From positions 1 through 64,000 of the forward strand of contig JAMYHX010000186.1 in assembly GCA_025529335.1 (NCBI GenBank): a DNA stretch of 64,000 nt, in the 5' to 3' direction. Source of the DNA: Rhizopus sp. PT2906 (taxonomy: Eukaryota > Mucoromycota > Mucoromycetes > Mucorales > Rhizopodaceae). This document shows, piece after piece, positions 1 through 11,800 of the stretch (the first letter of the stretch is position 1; every line of letters starts with the position of its first letter). Below the pieces are notes generated by a model that saw nothing but the letters and a program-made list of their open reading frames with translations, was not told the DNA's origin and made no database searches. Made by a program: the position numbers and the translations under genes.

Positions 1-226
1 TTACAGAGCAACCACCCGATGTGCTTCCGGCTCAGTATTTATATGCTCGATCAGAGCCAAAGTATATTGCGGTTGACACTATCCTATTGTAGTCTATGCA
101 TTTATGAAAGAATGATCAACAAGATAGACAGACGCAGAGCACACTTGTTTAACCAAGTATAGTAAAATGTGCTCATAACCAATAGTAAATAGCTGTAACA
201 ACAGTGTCTACATGAATCTGGATTAA

Positions 227-234
227 TATAAAAG
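227..234 (+). promoter_or_regulatory. TATA box of the small secreted peptide gene
   Basis: TATAAAAG lies about 48 bases before the ATG at 282. The same TATA-to-ATG layout is seen before several other genes here (38065, 41392, 60133). Confidence 0.5.
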
Positions 235-281
235 AGGGGCAATATTTTCACAACAGTTTGAACTTGTACTTTATTACTCAA

Positions 282-509
282 ATGCAAATCAAGCTTATTA
301 CTCTTATTATCTGTGCTTCTCTTGTTGCTATTGGATTTGCTAGTCCTTCTCCTCAAGGTGATGAGTTAGACTCTATTACTACTAGCGATGAACAAATTCC
401 TCCTGGTTTTGAAATTGATGATTTAGGTGTTCCTGGAGGAATTGATGATCCGATTTTGGGTAGTTTGAATAACGAATTGAAGGAAGCACTGGTACGAAGA
501 AGATTATGA
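282..509 (+). CDS. small secreted acidic peptide (precursor-like), ends at a TGA inside a longer frame
   Basis: The ATG at 282 opens a 75-codon frame. Residues 1 to about 20 form a classic signal peptide (MQIKLITLIICASLVAIGFA) with a likely cut before SPSPQ. The rest is short, acidic (DELD, DDLG, IDD) and ends in a basic RRRL before TGA at 507. The same frame stays open for 36 more codons after that TGA. I recognise no family. An acidic pro-region after a signal peptide, followed by a basic segment, is the layout of cationic peptide precursors, but that function is only an inference. A TATA box sits about 50 bases upstream, which favours a transcribed gene. Confidence 0.5.
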   Translation: MQIKLITLIICASLVAIGFASPSPQGDELDSITTSDEQIPPGFEIDDLGVPGGIDDPILGSLNNELKEALVRRRL

Positions 510-620
510 GAAGGTATACATAGAATAATACGTTTTCGTGATTGTGATCGTGGTCGTGGTCATGGCCGTATTGGACAAAAAATTCGTAAAGTCCTCAGAG
601 AATTGAAAAAGAAAGAATGA
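510..620 (+). other. in-frame continuation after the TGA: strongly cationic 36-codon segment
   Basis: Directly after the TGA at 507-509 the same frame runs 36 codons to TGA at 618-620. It is rich in Arg, Lys and Gly (for example RGRGHGR and RELKKKE), the opposite charge of the preceding segment. I found no GT-AG intron that would remove the TGA and keep the frame: the candidates are about 20-32 bases long and shift it. Either the gene has acquired a stop (a CGA to TGA change would restore Arg), the stop is read through, or the extension is untranslated. Confidence 0.4.
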
Positions 621-2864
621 ACCCCAAGGTCAGCTTAAAGAAGCCTCACAATGTCAAAGTATAATAAATCTTCAATAAACTTGATGATTCTTTTTACACA
701 TGTATTTTTCAATATGCTTGTTTCTATGAACGATTTGTCAGTAAAGCTAACTGAATGGAACTTATTAGATACATATGTAACCTGTGCGAGCGTATTCCAA
801 ATCGCCTTGGGCTGATTTTGTTTAAAGTATTAACCCTGTATTAGATATACCTTTTTCAGAAATCATTCGCACACATCACTAGATCAAAAACAATTAAACA
901 CTTTATTATTTAAAAAGACAACAATTAATATATAAAATGAGCTTGATATTTTTGAGAAAAGATAAATGTGGTCAACACTTATAAAAAGCACGTAACTGAA
1001 AAGTTGTTAGAGACTCTGTTTAAATAGTCTGAGCTTGACTTCTCTTTTTCTTTTCTTCTTCTTCTTTGGACCAAAAAGTGAGATCAGCTATTCCTCAGCT
1101 AGCCCTAAGATTTGTTGTCTCACTTGCTGTCTGAAATTATCATTTTTTATCAGTGTGTGAATGATTTGTGAATAAAATGTATGCTCTTTCGTTTGGTTCA
1201 TCAAATTAGTATCACCACAAGAGATCGATTGGCTTGCCCTAGCTTATACGATAGCATGGAAGGAATTGAATTTGTCAATTGAGGCATGCATAAGAGAATA
1301 GGTGCACCTAATGTTCTTCATGTAAAGTTGATCACATACAAGTTTTCCGCTTGACCAACGATTTCTATATTCCCAATAACGCATACAGAACAAGCGTTTC
1401 TTTTGGGTGATGAACCTCATTGATACTGTTCATATGAATCATATATAAGATATCAGGTTTCCCACCGCTGTATGCCGCCTAGTGATGTCTTTCAGTATGA
1501 CTACCATCTGAGCAACTATAGACATATCTTTCCTTTGTGGATTCCTTTATTGAGGGCGATACCCGTTTCCAACTGAACCGCTCATCACTCTTACTGCGAA
1601 ACTTGTCCCTGTGTCTATCATCGACTTTAATACTAGCCGGATGCGGTATTAAATTTGGTGAAGAATGTAATAGTCAATTACAAGAAGTATTGCTTAATTG
1701 TATATATTATTCAGGTAAGATACAACCATTACTTATTTGCAATCCCATAACTTATCAGAGAATGAATAGACCATTTTACTTTGCATAAATTTCTTTAATG
1801 AGAGGTTATCTGATTATCTTTATTTACACATCTGCAACTCTATTACTGCTCTTCCTTTACTGGTGGAGGTCCACAGGGTTGAAGCATTTTCTATAGAATA
1901 ATTTAGGAAAAAGCATATACCAATATGAAATCTATACCTCCAAAAGATTATTCTTCACTCTTGCTTTGGTTTCATTTTCAGCAACTGAAAAATATGAAAG
2001 TAAAGAATTATGTCCAATGAAGGATGCTAACGAATCTCTGTGTTGATTTGTTAACCATTCACTAATATCATTGTTATTATTGTTATTATTATAATATCTT
2101 TTTTTTTTTTTTTACTATTTGTTGGTATCAGCATGTCCAGTTCCAACATATTTTGATTGTACTTTTATAGAGGGATTAGTTTATGTATGTGTTGTTGTAG
2201 TTTAATTTAGTTACAATGTTCAATTTGACTATTGATATTAAAGCGATCCTATATAAATGTGTCAACAATGACCACATGTCTTCATTCGTCATTATTTACC
2301 ATAATGTAATGAAGAAGAAAAGGAAAAAGAGTGAATGTGACTATGATTTCACTGTAGCAAATAAAATGAATTTCCCCTCTTTTTTTTTTTTATAATTGTG
2401 TTGGAGTAATAACAAATAAACAGAGTGTGTGCAAGTTTTTATGTTTATAGTTTGCTTTAGGGCAAGTATAGGTAAGCTCATATTTATTTCGCACGCGTAA
2501 ATTATCAGATCAAAGGTTTATGTCTGTATATACACTTGTTTCTCTCTCTTTTTTTTCTTTCTTCTTTCTTCCCTTTTGCTCCTTTGATCACGTATAGGCA
2601 AGTATATACATTGAAGAGATCAAGAGCTGCGGACATTCACAACAAAATGTTGTCATAGCAACAGATTTGATTTAATTTTTGACTTTTCTTCTTTCTGCAT
2701 ATTTATTTTTCCTCTTTTTTCTTTCCCTTTTCTCTCTCTTTTTTTTTTTTTTTTCTATACCAAAAATACTTGTATCAGTCTTCATTATAATTCATTCTTG
2801 GTTTTTGTTATAAAACGCGCGCGACGAGGAATATATCATCTTTTTTTAATTCCTTATTTTTACA
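621..2864. other. gene-poor intergenic region
   Basis: No convincing gene. It holds the inverted-repeat element at 860-1167, many poly-T runs (near 2100, 2380, 2740) and short open stretches. One 34-codon frame starts at 1472, and a longer frame over 1537-1788 lacks an ATG start. These could be fragments of a decayed gene, but nothing identifies them. The last 150 bases, pyrimidine-rich, are probably the promoter and 5' UTR of the gene at 2865. Confidence 0.5.
860..1167 (-). mobile_element. MITE-like element, copy A (308 bp)
   Basis: The ends are near-perfect terminal inverted repeats: AAATCATTCGCACAC at 860-874 and GTGTGTGAATGATTT at 1153-1167. The interior matches, in reverse orientation, the element at 17173-17456, including the segments GACAACAAAT, TTTGGTCCAAAGAAG-like and AGTGTTGACCACATTTA. 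No coding capacity is visible, so this looks like a non-autonomous miniature inverted-repeat transposable element. The target-site duplication is not clear. Confidence 0.7.
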
Positions 2865-3683
2865 ATGGGTCAAACAACAAGCGCAGAAACTACAAAGAAC
2901 ACAGAGGATGAAGAAGAACAAATACAGGATAAAAGAGCAAGAGGCAAGAAATTTGACCTGAAGAATATAAATGATCACACTCAAGACGACGTCACTCAGT
3001 CTCCGACTGATTCATTCTTTCCAATTATGAATACCGCTGAAGCCCCCTCAGATGAGACGGTGGCCATGTCTTCATCTGTTGTTGAAACAACAAGTTCATT
3101 AAAAGAAAATTCTTTTAAAACAAATAGAAATGCTAATAATTCAGTTGGTATTGGTTAAAATAAAGTGGTTTAGTAATAACTTTATAACTTTTATATTTTA
3201 TAGGTATTGCATCAAAGATAATCCCTAAAAGACCTTGGTCAAGTTATCATCTGTTTCAATTAGCAAATACAACTACCAACAATAGTATAAGTGATAGTAA
3301 AGCAAGAATGATACGTTCACCAAGAATTAGACCAAGGGAAACTAAGGGCACTGATACCAAGTCAAAGGCGAGAATCAAATTTGCTGAACCACCCAAACCG
3401 ATATTCAATAACAACAGACACCAGTTGGAGAAACTAGCCAAGCAAAATGCAGAAATAGACGAAATAATCACAATGCTTCATCATCATAAAATATCTGAAG
3501 ACGAGTCTATTATTAATCAAACAAACGACTATGTACCTTCTTCTGAATTTCAATTCTCGTTTCCTACAGCCAACAACAATGGTACCTATATACCTCGACA
3601 GCAATACCTAGTTCCGCCCCCACCCCCAGTTATTATTAACGATGAAGAAGATGAGGATGAGGATGAGGATGATCTACAACATG

Positions 3684-3715
<32 letters not shown>

Positions 3716-5014
3716 CAATTCAAATATGATGTGATTAAGAATAGAAAGATCTTGCCGCTGCCAAAACGTAAACTAAGACGCAATCTTGATTCAACGTCAG
3801 GAGTAAGCAGTAATGGATCTTCAGTTTTATCTTCACCTATACCAAGCCTGCCTTCTTCTCCTTTTACATTCTCATCTGATAAACCTATGCCTAAGGTGTC
3901 CTTTCTTACCGATGCCAGTCGTAACTTGTTACAACAACAACAACAACAACAGCAGCAGCAGCAGCAACAACAACAACAATATCAAGGACAAGATCAACAG
4001 TCTCAACAACAATCTCAACAACAACAACAACAAGACTCATCCAATGTAGGCAGCGTTGCAGATAGTGCTCACAATAGAAAGGATAGACCAAACATGTCAA
4101 AAAAGATAAAGAGCATGGAAAGGGTACACACGACACCACTAAACGATGAGGTAACTATGATTGGCAAACGAAAAGAAATCACTTCAAACAACCCTGTGTT
4201 CAAATCACCACCAAAGATGGAAGTCTTTACGAAATACAACCCTCCAAAAGTGTTTGATTTCACCAATTTCAACTTTCAATTCAATCCAGATCCTAATAAC
4301 AATAACAGCAATAATAATAATAATAATAATAGTAGTAGTAGTAGTAATGAAACAAAAAAGATGATTCAGAATACCCATAAACCAACACAGGTCCCCTTTA
4401 TTGCACCAGATCAACCTATATCTACTGCTACATCCAATGATCCTAGTACGAATACCACTACGTCAACCACTATACCAACTTTTGGCCAACATGTCACTCC
4501 GGGAAAGCCTATAAAAGGAGTAGAAACTAAAAAGACTTTGAATGCTAAAGCACCCTCTGCTGCTATAAAACGGCCTTCTATCAGTCAGCCAACCAACACG
4601 ACAACAAACAATAGTATAAGCACAGCTACGACCAAAGCCAAGGTTAAGCAGGAAGGTGAAAGCAAAAAGAAGACAGCTAGTTCCAATAGTAAATCAAACA
4701 AAAAGAATAAGAAATCAAAAAACAAGAAGTCAGAGGAAGCTTCACCAGGAGGGTTCCTGTCGTCTGACATTACACTATTTGAGAATCCCCTTTCTGATGA
4801 TTGGATATGCTTCTTTTGTCAATTTGACATCTTTTGTCGTGGATTTGAAGATGCAAAGAAAAAGAATGGTTATTACAAACGAAAAAAGGAAAGACTACGT
4901 AGAGCAAATGAGGCAAGAAGGATAGCAGCGGGTGGCGGTGGTGTAGAGTCTTCTGAAGAGCAATTGGAAGAAGAACATCGCCATTATCATCACCATCATC
5001 ACCATCACGCATAA
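2865..5014 (+). CDS. low-complexity protein with possible N-myristoylation site and Cys-containing C-terminal motif
   Basis: Two exons: 2865-3147 and 3204-5014, with a 56-base GT-AG intron; joined they give about 697 residues. The N-terminus MGQTTS has Gly2 and Ser6, which fits the N-myristoylation consensus. The middle is largely disordered: a proline run (PPPPPP), an acidic DEDEDED stretch, and Gln, Asn and Ser runs encoded by trinucleotide repeats. Near the C-terminus is a compact, probably conserved segment, DDWICFFCQFDIFCRG, with three cysteines (CxxC then C), followed by a basic helix and a histidine-rich tail. I do not recognise the family. The lipid signal and disorder suggest a membrane-peripheral regulatory or scaffold protein, which is inference. 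Confidence 0.8.
3682..3715 (+). repeat. AAT trinucleotide run encoding poly-Asn
   Basis: About eleven AAT/AAC codons in frame within the gene at 2865-5014, directly after an acidic stretch; likely length-variable. Confidence 0.85.
3931..3979 (+). repeat. CAA/CAG run encoding poly-Gln
   Basis: A mixed CAA and CAG tract of about 16 codons in frame, followed by further Gln-rich sequence to about 4032. The mixture of the two codons should make it less slippage-prone than a pure repeat. Confidence 0.85.
4294..4347 (+). repeat. AAT then AGT codon runs encoding poly-Asn/poly-Ser
   Basis: An AAC/AAT run passes directly into an AGT run, giving Asn then Ser homopolymers in the same protein. Confidence 0.8.
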
Positions 5015-5180
5015 GATACATTGTCATTATATACTTTATTGATCATATATACATTTCTGTAAATTTGTGTTTACGATTCCCCCTTTTTTTTTTTTTTCCT
5101 CTTTGATTTCTTATATATCCTTTTTGTACATTTTTTATTATTATTTAGGAGAGCTTAAATAAAACTTTTTACATACTTAC

Positions 5181-5719
5181 TCAATTCAGTTCCATCACGT
5201 CGTATGTATCCAATTGTCCAGCAGAACTGTTTTCATGTCTCTGTGTCACTTTATGCTCAAACTCTTCAATGATATCCCAATCTGGATGATCATGCAGATA
5301 CTCTGGATGTATCGTCTTTTTTTTTTAAATGTGAGTTCAGTATTTAATAGGGTTCATTCTATTTAATATACCTCTTCTTCATCATTTTCCCAAATCACAG
5401 TGTATCGTATTCCACCTACAGAATTCCTTATTTTTCTAATCACCTTTTTAATTCTCTTTTTTTTATATTTTTCTCTCAACTTGTTTAACGCTTCCTCCTC
5501 TTCTTTTTCCTCTTCACTGTCTCTTTCTTCTTCTTTAGGTATATACAATCTGATCGTGTCTGGTCTAATGAACGTGTTGCGAATGTCTGGAGGTAAAACC
5601 GGAATCTCAACTGAAGTGATTATGGCATTGGCTATTTTTGGATGAACATTCTTTGGTCTCTTTTTACTCTTTTAAATATGTTATTTCATTGTAAAGTCTC
5701 TCTTATATGTGATTACCAT
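5181..5719 (-). CDS. small charged conserved-looking protein, start codon split from the body by an intron
   Basis: Reconstructed exons on the minus strand: 5719-5717 (only the ATG), 5668-5371 and 5315-5181, with introns of 48 and 53 bases. Splicing ATG directly to AGT gives MSKKRPKNVHPKIANAII and keeps one frame. The product, about 145 residues, has a mixed Glu/Lys-rich helix (DSEEEKEEEE then KYKKKRIKK), a segment GGIRYTVIWENDEEE, and a C-terminal HPEYLHDHPDWDIIEEFE. I do not recognise the family. The body exons are well supported by phase; the one-codon first exon is the weakest part. It is convergent with the preceding gene, with 166 bases between the stops. Confidence 0.6.
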
Positions 5720-5871
5720 TTTTTTATATATATTATTATTATATTACTATTATTATGATTTATTATAAAGAAAAAGAGTCATTATATAAAAAAAAAGGGC
5801 ATAAATTACAACAAAAAAAAGTCAGAAATAAAGAAAGGGAAAGGGGAGGGGCTATAAAACAGTATTATGGA

Positions 5872-8800
5872 CTATTCACATATCATTCGTAAAAGTTCAC
5901 TAGTTAATCTTGCGCTTATGGCGGTTGATGTATTCATACTTCCAAAATTGACTTCTCCAAAGGCATCAAATCCTATACTTTCTAGGTAAAGCTTTTGGTG
6001 ATTCATTCTTTCCATAGAGTTGAATGCTGGTTCGGAACATGCTGTAATAAGAATTTCCTTGACTGCTTCTATCAGTGCTGCATTTTCACTTGATACAACA
6101 ATCGAGTTCATCTTAGGTATGAGTGATTCATAGACAAGGGCAAACACCTCTGGCGTAGACACGGCCGCTCTCGAAAGGAATCCGTACAGAAACAGTCTTT
6201 CTGCTTCATTTTCGGCAAGACTGAGCATGCCAACCAAGAAGGATACTAAGAGGATACCCGTGGTGTTATTGGGGATATCGATAGCGCGCCATATGACAGC
6301 ATATACATCTGAAGGCGAAGTTTGTGCGTCAATGTCAATATCAATGATACCAGCCAGTGTCAACAACTCTCGAAGCGCATCATTTTTAGCCGCAAATGGC
6401 AGTAAACCAGCAAGATACCCAAGGCAACGGGCGTCGATTCGGTTGGGTGTATAGTCAATCTTTGTTTCTGTCTCTAGGAATGTCGTCAGGCACATAAAGA
6501 TCGTTTCTCTGGCATCCGGGAAGCGGTAGCCCTTGAGCAGCGCACCTGCGATGGCAAACGAGAACTGAGTGTCAAAGTTGAGGCCAGATGCAGCATCAAT
6601 GTCCAAGAGGACGCTCGAGAACGGTCCACGCGCCTCCATCAAGACGTCTTCAACCGATCTATGGTCAAAGTATTTGTGCGCATCCAACGTACGTAGTACG
6701 GCATGTAATAGCTTAACAGCATAAGGGAATATAACCGCATGATTCATCTGAATGAGAGAAACCGCGAGCCAAAACATGGGTTTTAGGTACCTTGAGCCAG
6801 CAGATAGGTTATCAATGATATTTCGAAGACACATGAGTATACTAATAACCAGCTGTGGATTGCCTTCATCAAATCGTGCAAGCTCATTACGAAGTACAAC
6901 CAATATCTGGAACAAGAGATCATCGTCAATTTCGTCCTGTGCAAGACAACCAAGGATAACGAACGATCGAGGCTGTAACGCGGGATTGAATTGGAACGTC
7001 ATACTGGTAGCTAAACTCATCCAGCGCGCACGCCAAGCATTCGCGACATCTACATGTATTATTAATAAACAAGAAAAAACGTATGCTTTTTGGTATTACC
7101 TATGGTAGGAGCTGCATATGTAGTTGCTTCCAACAGTAGCTGTACAATGACTTCAAGTGACGCAAGACTGATATTCTCTATGTCATCTGTCAAGGTTTCA
7201 TCTGTAATGGTAAAAGCATTCGCATACGACTTGCTTAATCCAAAATGAACACGGTACTTGCCATCCCCTACATCATCCATGAGGAACTTGAGTTTCTTGC
7301 GGTTATGAGCCGGAACTTGTTCTGAGGTCACTAGGGTATGGATGGCATTGACAACAAAGCCATGAATAGAAGAACGGATCAAAGTTGGCCCTGTGGACAC
7401 TAAGAGAGCGACAATATGAAAGCATTCGGCAACATAGGGTTTGCTAACACTTGTATAATAAAATGAAAGAGTCATCATGCATCGCGCAAGACATGCTATT
7501 TCATTCCATGCAGAATGTCTGACGAGTGTCTGTCGACAGTTGTAGGACGTACTCTGGAGCACTCTTCGCATGCGAGAGATGATCTTGCCTCGAATACTAT
7601 TGCTGCTCATTGTCACAAGAGTATTAGCTACAACCTCTGCTTGAGATGAACCAACCCCATTCTCGACAGAGTATTGAATAAGACAATCTATAATCAAATT
7701 ATGCACTTCTTCTATTTCACCCAACGTCTTCCACACTTTTCTTTGAATTCGTTCGTATAACTAGGTTAAGCGCGCATTAGAAACAGTGATTTCTTGTTTT
7801 AAACATGAATTTGTACCTTTGGCTTTTCGGCTGTTATTGTGATCAAGGAACGAATCAGATCTTTGATCTTGTTGGTATCCTTTCCATTTGTTCCATAAAC
7901 GAAGAATCCAAGATTCTTCAGCCACGGTACCATGTACTCTAGCGTCAAAAGCTGTCTTACAGGTTCTGCACTAGATCGATTGAATCCAATAACACATTCA
8001 TTCAAAAACTCTAATGTCAGATGTGTCTCGCTCGAGGCTACACTTTCGCTGATACTGATGATAAAATCTACATCGTTGTACGGAATACATAGATCTTTAG
8101 CATACATGAGCTGATTGCCAACACTAAACCTAAAGGCAAGACAAAGAGAATGCAGCAAGTTGTAAGCTGTTAGTCGTAAACTGTGGTCTTCGCTTCCAAG
8201 GTTAAGTAAAGCCATGTTTAGGATACGACCAGGTACGTCTGTAGGACGGATACCGCTGCCTTCTTCTGTGATATGTGTCTCGAAATTCTTTTTACGAGCC
8301 AAAAGGTACTTGAAGAAACATTGGTTTATATTTCATAATCAAAAGAAAAACATGTATATAAACTTACCTTGTACACTTCTTCACGGTTAGGAACCACTAA
8401 TACCATGGTTGATTTTCCATGCTCAGTAGTGATATGAATTTCACCTTCGTTGTTGGTCTTTTTGTTAGGCGGTAAAGGAGGTAAATAGATATCCAAAATG
8501 TCAGTCATGCTGTAGACATTATTTAAGATCGTATTCAAACTCCAGAATATTTCTTGCTCGCGTAACTATACAAGAGACATAAGTTATATGATATATACAA
8601 TATATTGAACCCTACCGTTGTCACTTGGAAATACTCTGCTCCAATCTTGATTTGTACAGGTATTATGGACTTGTAAGTACTTATGACGGATGCATTATTG
8701 ATTGTCATTCCAATCTCCTTTTCCATTTCATCTAATAATAAAAACGGTCAACATCACTTACAGACTATGACATTCTTCCTCTTACATGTCTCTTTAGGCA

Positions 8801-11800
8801 ATCGAATCTCGGACGGTGCAATATATTGCGATAGTTCATTGATGGTAATAGAAAAGCGTGTACGTTTCACTAACTTGTTTGTCAATACACGAGGTAGTTT
8901 ACGAATATATCGCTGCAAATAAAAGTTGGGATTATATAAATGCAGCGCCGTCAAGTAATCGTTCAATTCGTTAAATATGAGCTGGAAGAACTGGTTCAGC
9001 CAATGGATAGGTATCTCGATGCCTTCTGAAAAGCGTGAAAGGTCAAACACCAATTCAAAAGGTTGACTAAGACAAGGTTCCAAAACCTAATAAAAAATAA
9101 ATAAATAAAAAGTGAGTTATGCTTTATCCTGTCTTGAGCTTCTGACGTATTTACTCTTAGCATGTAGTAAATCAACAGTTCAAAATCCATTGTCTCTGCA
9201 GGAACATGACGAGCAATCAAGTAAAATACAGGACGTCCACCTCTAGAAACACCACCTTGGTAGAAGATATTCAACGATCGAATGCTATTCAAGTCACGAT
9301 GCTTGTTTCGACGCATAAATTCATTATAGTGTGAATTGTTGTTCACAAGCGCATAGTTTCGTACCATCGTCACTTCTGTCTGTGGCGTGTCAGGAGGCGG
9401 TCCCAATTGACCAAGAAGATTCGAAAACTTCTCCATCGTGTGTTTGAGTTCTAAAATCTTTTGAGTGTCTGTGTAGCGAGAACGACGTCCAGCCGCTTCA
9501 CGGGAGAGTCTTTCGAGATTTTCAGACAAGTATCTGTGAAGCTTTGTGTAGGCCAAGTCGTCCATATACACAGTTCGAATCTCTTCTTTATCCGCTTTCT
9601 GAATGGTAGATATCTCACGAAGAAAACTGGCAACCCTGTATAAGTTGTTGGTAATGAAATCATTGAGTGAAATCAGATGTGGTTCTTTGGCACCAAACAT
9701 GACATTGTTGGCCAGATTTTGCATCAAACGAGTTGCTTGTAACAGAATCTTTCGAACATTCTTGCATCTTGGTATTGCTTGTTTGGGAAGACCAGAGTTT
9801 TCTGGAGTCAAGATGGCAGGATTGAACAGTCTTAGGAATACAAAGCCTCCTACTTGTGTCTTGGCTGCATCAGGGAATCTCTTGTTGACGGCTTCCGCAA
9901 GGTAAGCAAGTTCTTGACGAAATATTCTACAAAAGTGTCACATCCTACATGTTTCCTTTATCCGGTGCAACTACGCCTTACCTAGGAGCAGACGCCGCAG
10001 AACTGCAGATGGCATCTAATAAAATTTCTGCTACTCTACAAACATTTTGCTTGTTTCTGGCAATCATTTCCTGAGATGTCTCTTTCAATGGGTCCATTTC
10101 ATAGGTGAGCTCATCGTCGGGTATCGCATTGATCTTTTCCAATGCAGGCTGTAGAGTGGTCCTGACGTAGTCTACACAGTTTTCTCGTGCAAATGTAGAT
10201 AGTATTCTGGACGCCATATTAGTTCCACGGAATAGGGTTGACTCTTGCTCTATGATAGAGAGTGTTCATTTGTCTCATACACAAAAACATAAAAATAAAA
10301 AATAAAAATAAAAACTTACCGGCAGAGCCGACTTCTTTCTGGATAACAGCTTTTAAAAGATCCATTATCTTATTTCTCGAGTCAAATGCAGTTAACAAGA
10401 CCTCTGCTACACCAGTGGCATCGGCTGCTGGACACACATCGCAAAGGGATAAAGCAACTTCAATATCTGATTCGACCAGTGTCTATTATATCTAGAGTGT
10501 TTGTATATAAAGCAATGATGTGAATATCACGACCTTACCTCGACCAATTTCTCATAACGATCATTCATGATTGTTTCTGCCAATGTATCAAATTGAGCTC
10601 CCTGATTAAGAATATTAGCCAAAACTTGCATAAAGGCTGTTCTTGTTCTTGAATCCTCATGATAGCCCATGGCCAATGTCGATTTCAATCCAACTTCTAC
10701 ATTTGCACTTAGCAAATTAGAAATCGCATTCACGGCCGATTCTTTAAGCGGGCCCCAATATGTATCTGGTGGTTTCACCAAGAAGTTGTTCTTGGATAGT
10801 AAGCTGGATGGACCAATGCTGTTTCCTGTCATAGCACTTTCAATCTAACATATACGTGTAGGTAAGCGAGGGGAAATTATCGACTCTCAATATAAAGCCA
10901 TACCTCATGTCGATGACATCTATCTAATAACTGAGTAAAGAAAGTAAAGTACTTTTGAAACAACCGATTTTTGCTGAGTGCTCTGTCTGCATCACGTAAT
11001 TGTTCTGATGGTTGTAACGGGAGTTTATCTAAAAGAGCCACAATGGCTTTCAAACAGACTTGATCGAGATCACGTTGAACTTCCTTGTTTTGGAAACTTG
11101 TCGATTCAACTGTTTGATTGTTTACAATACGCTATACGAATAAAGGTAATAAGTACACACATGTTGTATAGTTTATAATTAGTATTTACCAAGTTGAAGT
11201 CACTTGTCCATTCTACAATAATTTCGAGCAACTTATTTCTTAGTCGAACATCATCTCGTATGATCACTTGTTCCTTCTTCATCATCAGCACTTCTGTTAG
11301 ATGGCACATCATAATCATAGTGCGCATAGTTGTATAGTTGTCGTGTGGCAAACGATTGATGTAATTAGCAAAATTGAGCACAAGCGTGCTAAAGTCAACA
11401 CTGAGCAAACAGTCTGTTGCGTCTGTCAATCTATCCAGTATCATCTTCAAGACTAAAACTGCTTGCTCTACAAACAATGTGTTTGCACTATCACACAGTA
11501 CCTCACCGTTAGGACTAAAGCAGCTGCTCATTGTCATCTCTAGCTGACGGAAGAGGATGGAATACAAGGATGGAGAGAGATCGCTGCCGAGAGTGTCCTT
11601 GGCTGCTTCCCGAATAACCACATTTTCTGATGTTAAAAGTTCAATCATTTCTGCAATGAATTTCTCGACTAATACAGTTGCTTTCACGGGTGATCCAATG
11701 CGATCTGTCGAAGAAGACTTGCTTTTTTTATCATCTTGGAGACTATCATCATCAGCGTCGCTTGACAGTCGACTTCCTCCTAATGCAGCCAAGAACCCAG

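Noticed and set aside
1537..1788. 83-codon open frame
   Set aside because: It begins at GTG, has no recognised content and no splice context. It could be debris of a decayed gene but is not supportable as a gene.
3906..4414. Several antisense and shifted open frames over the Gln/Asn-rich gene
   Set aside because: They are by-products of trinucleotide repeats, which stay open in several frames.
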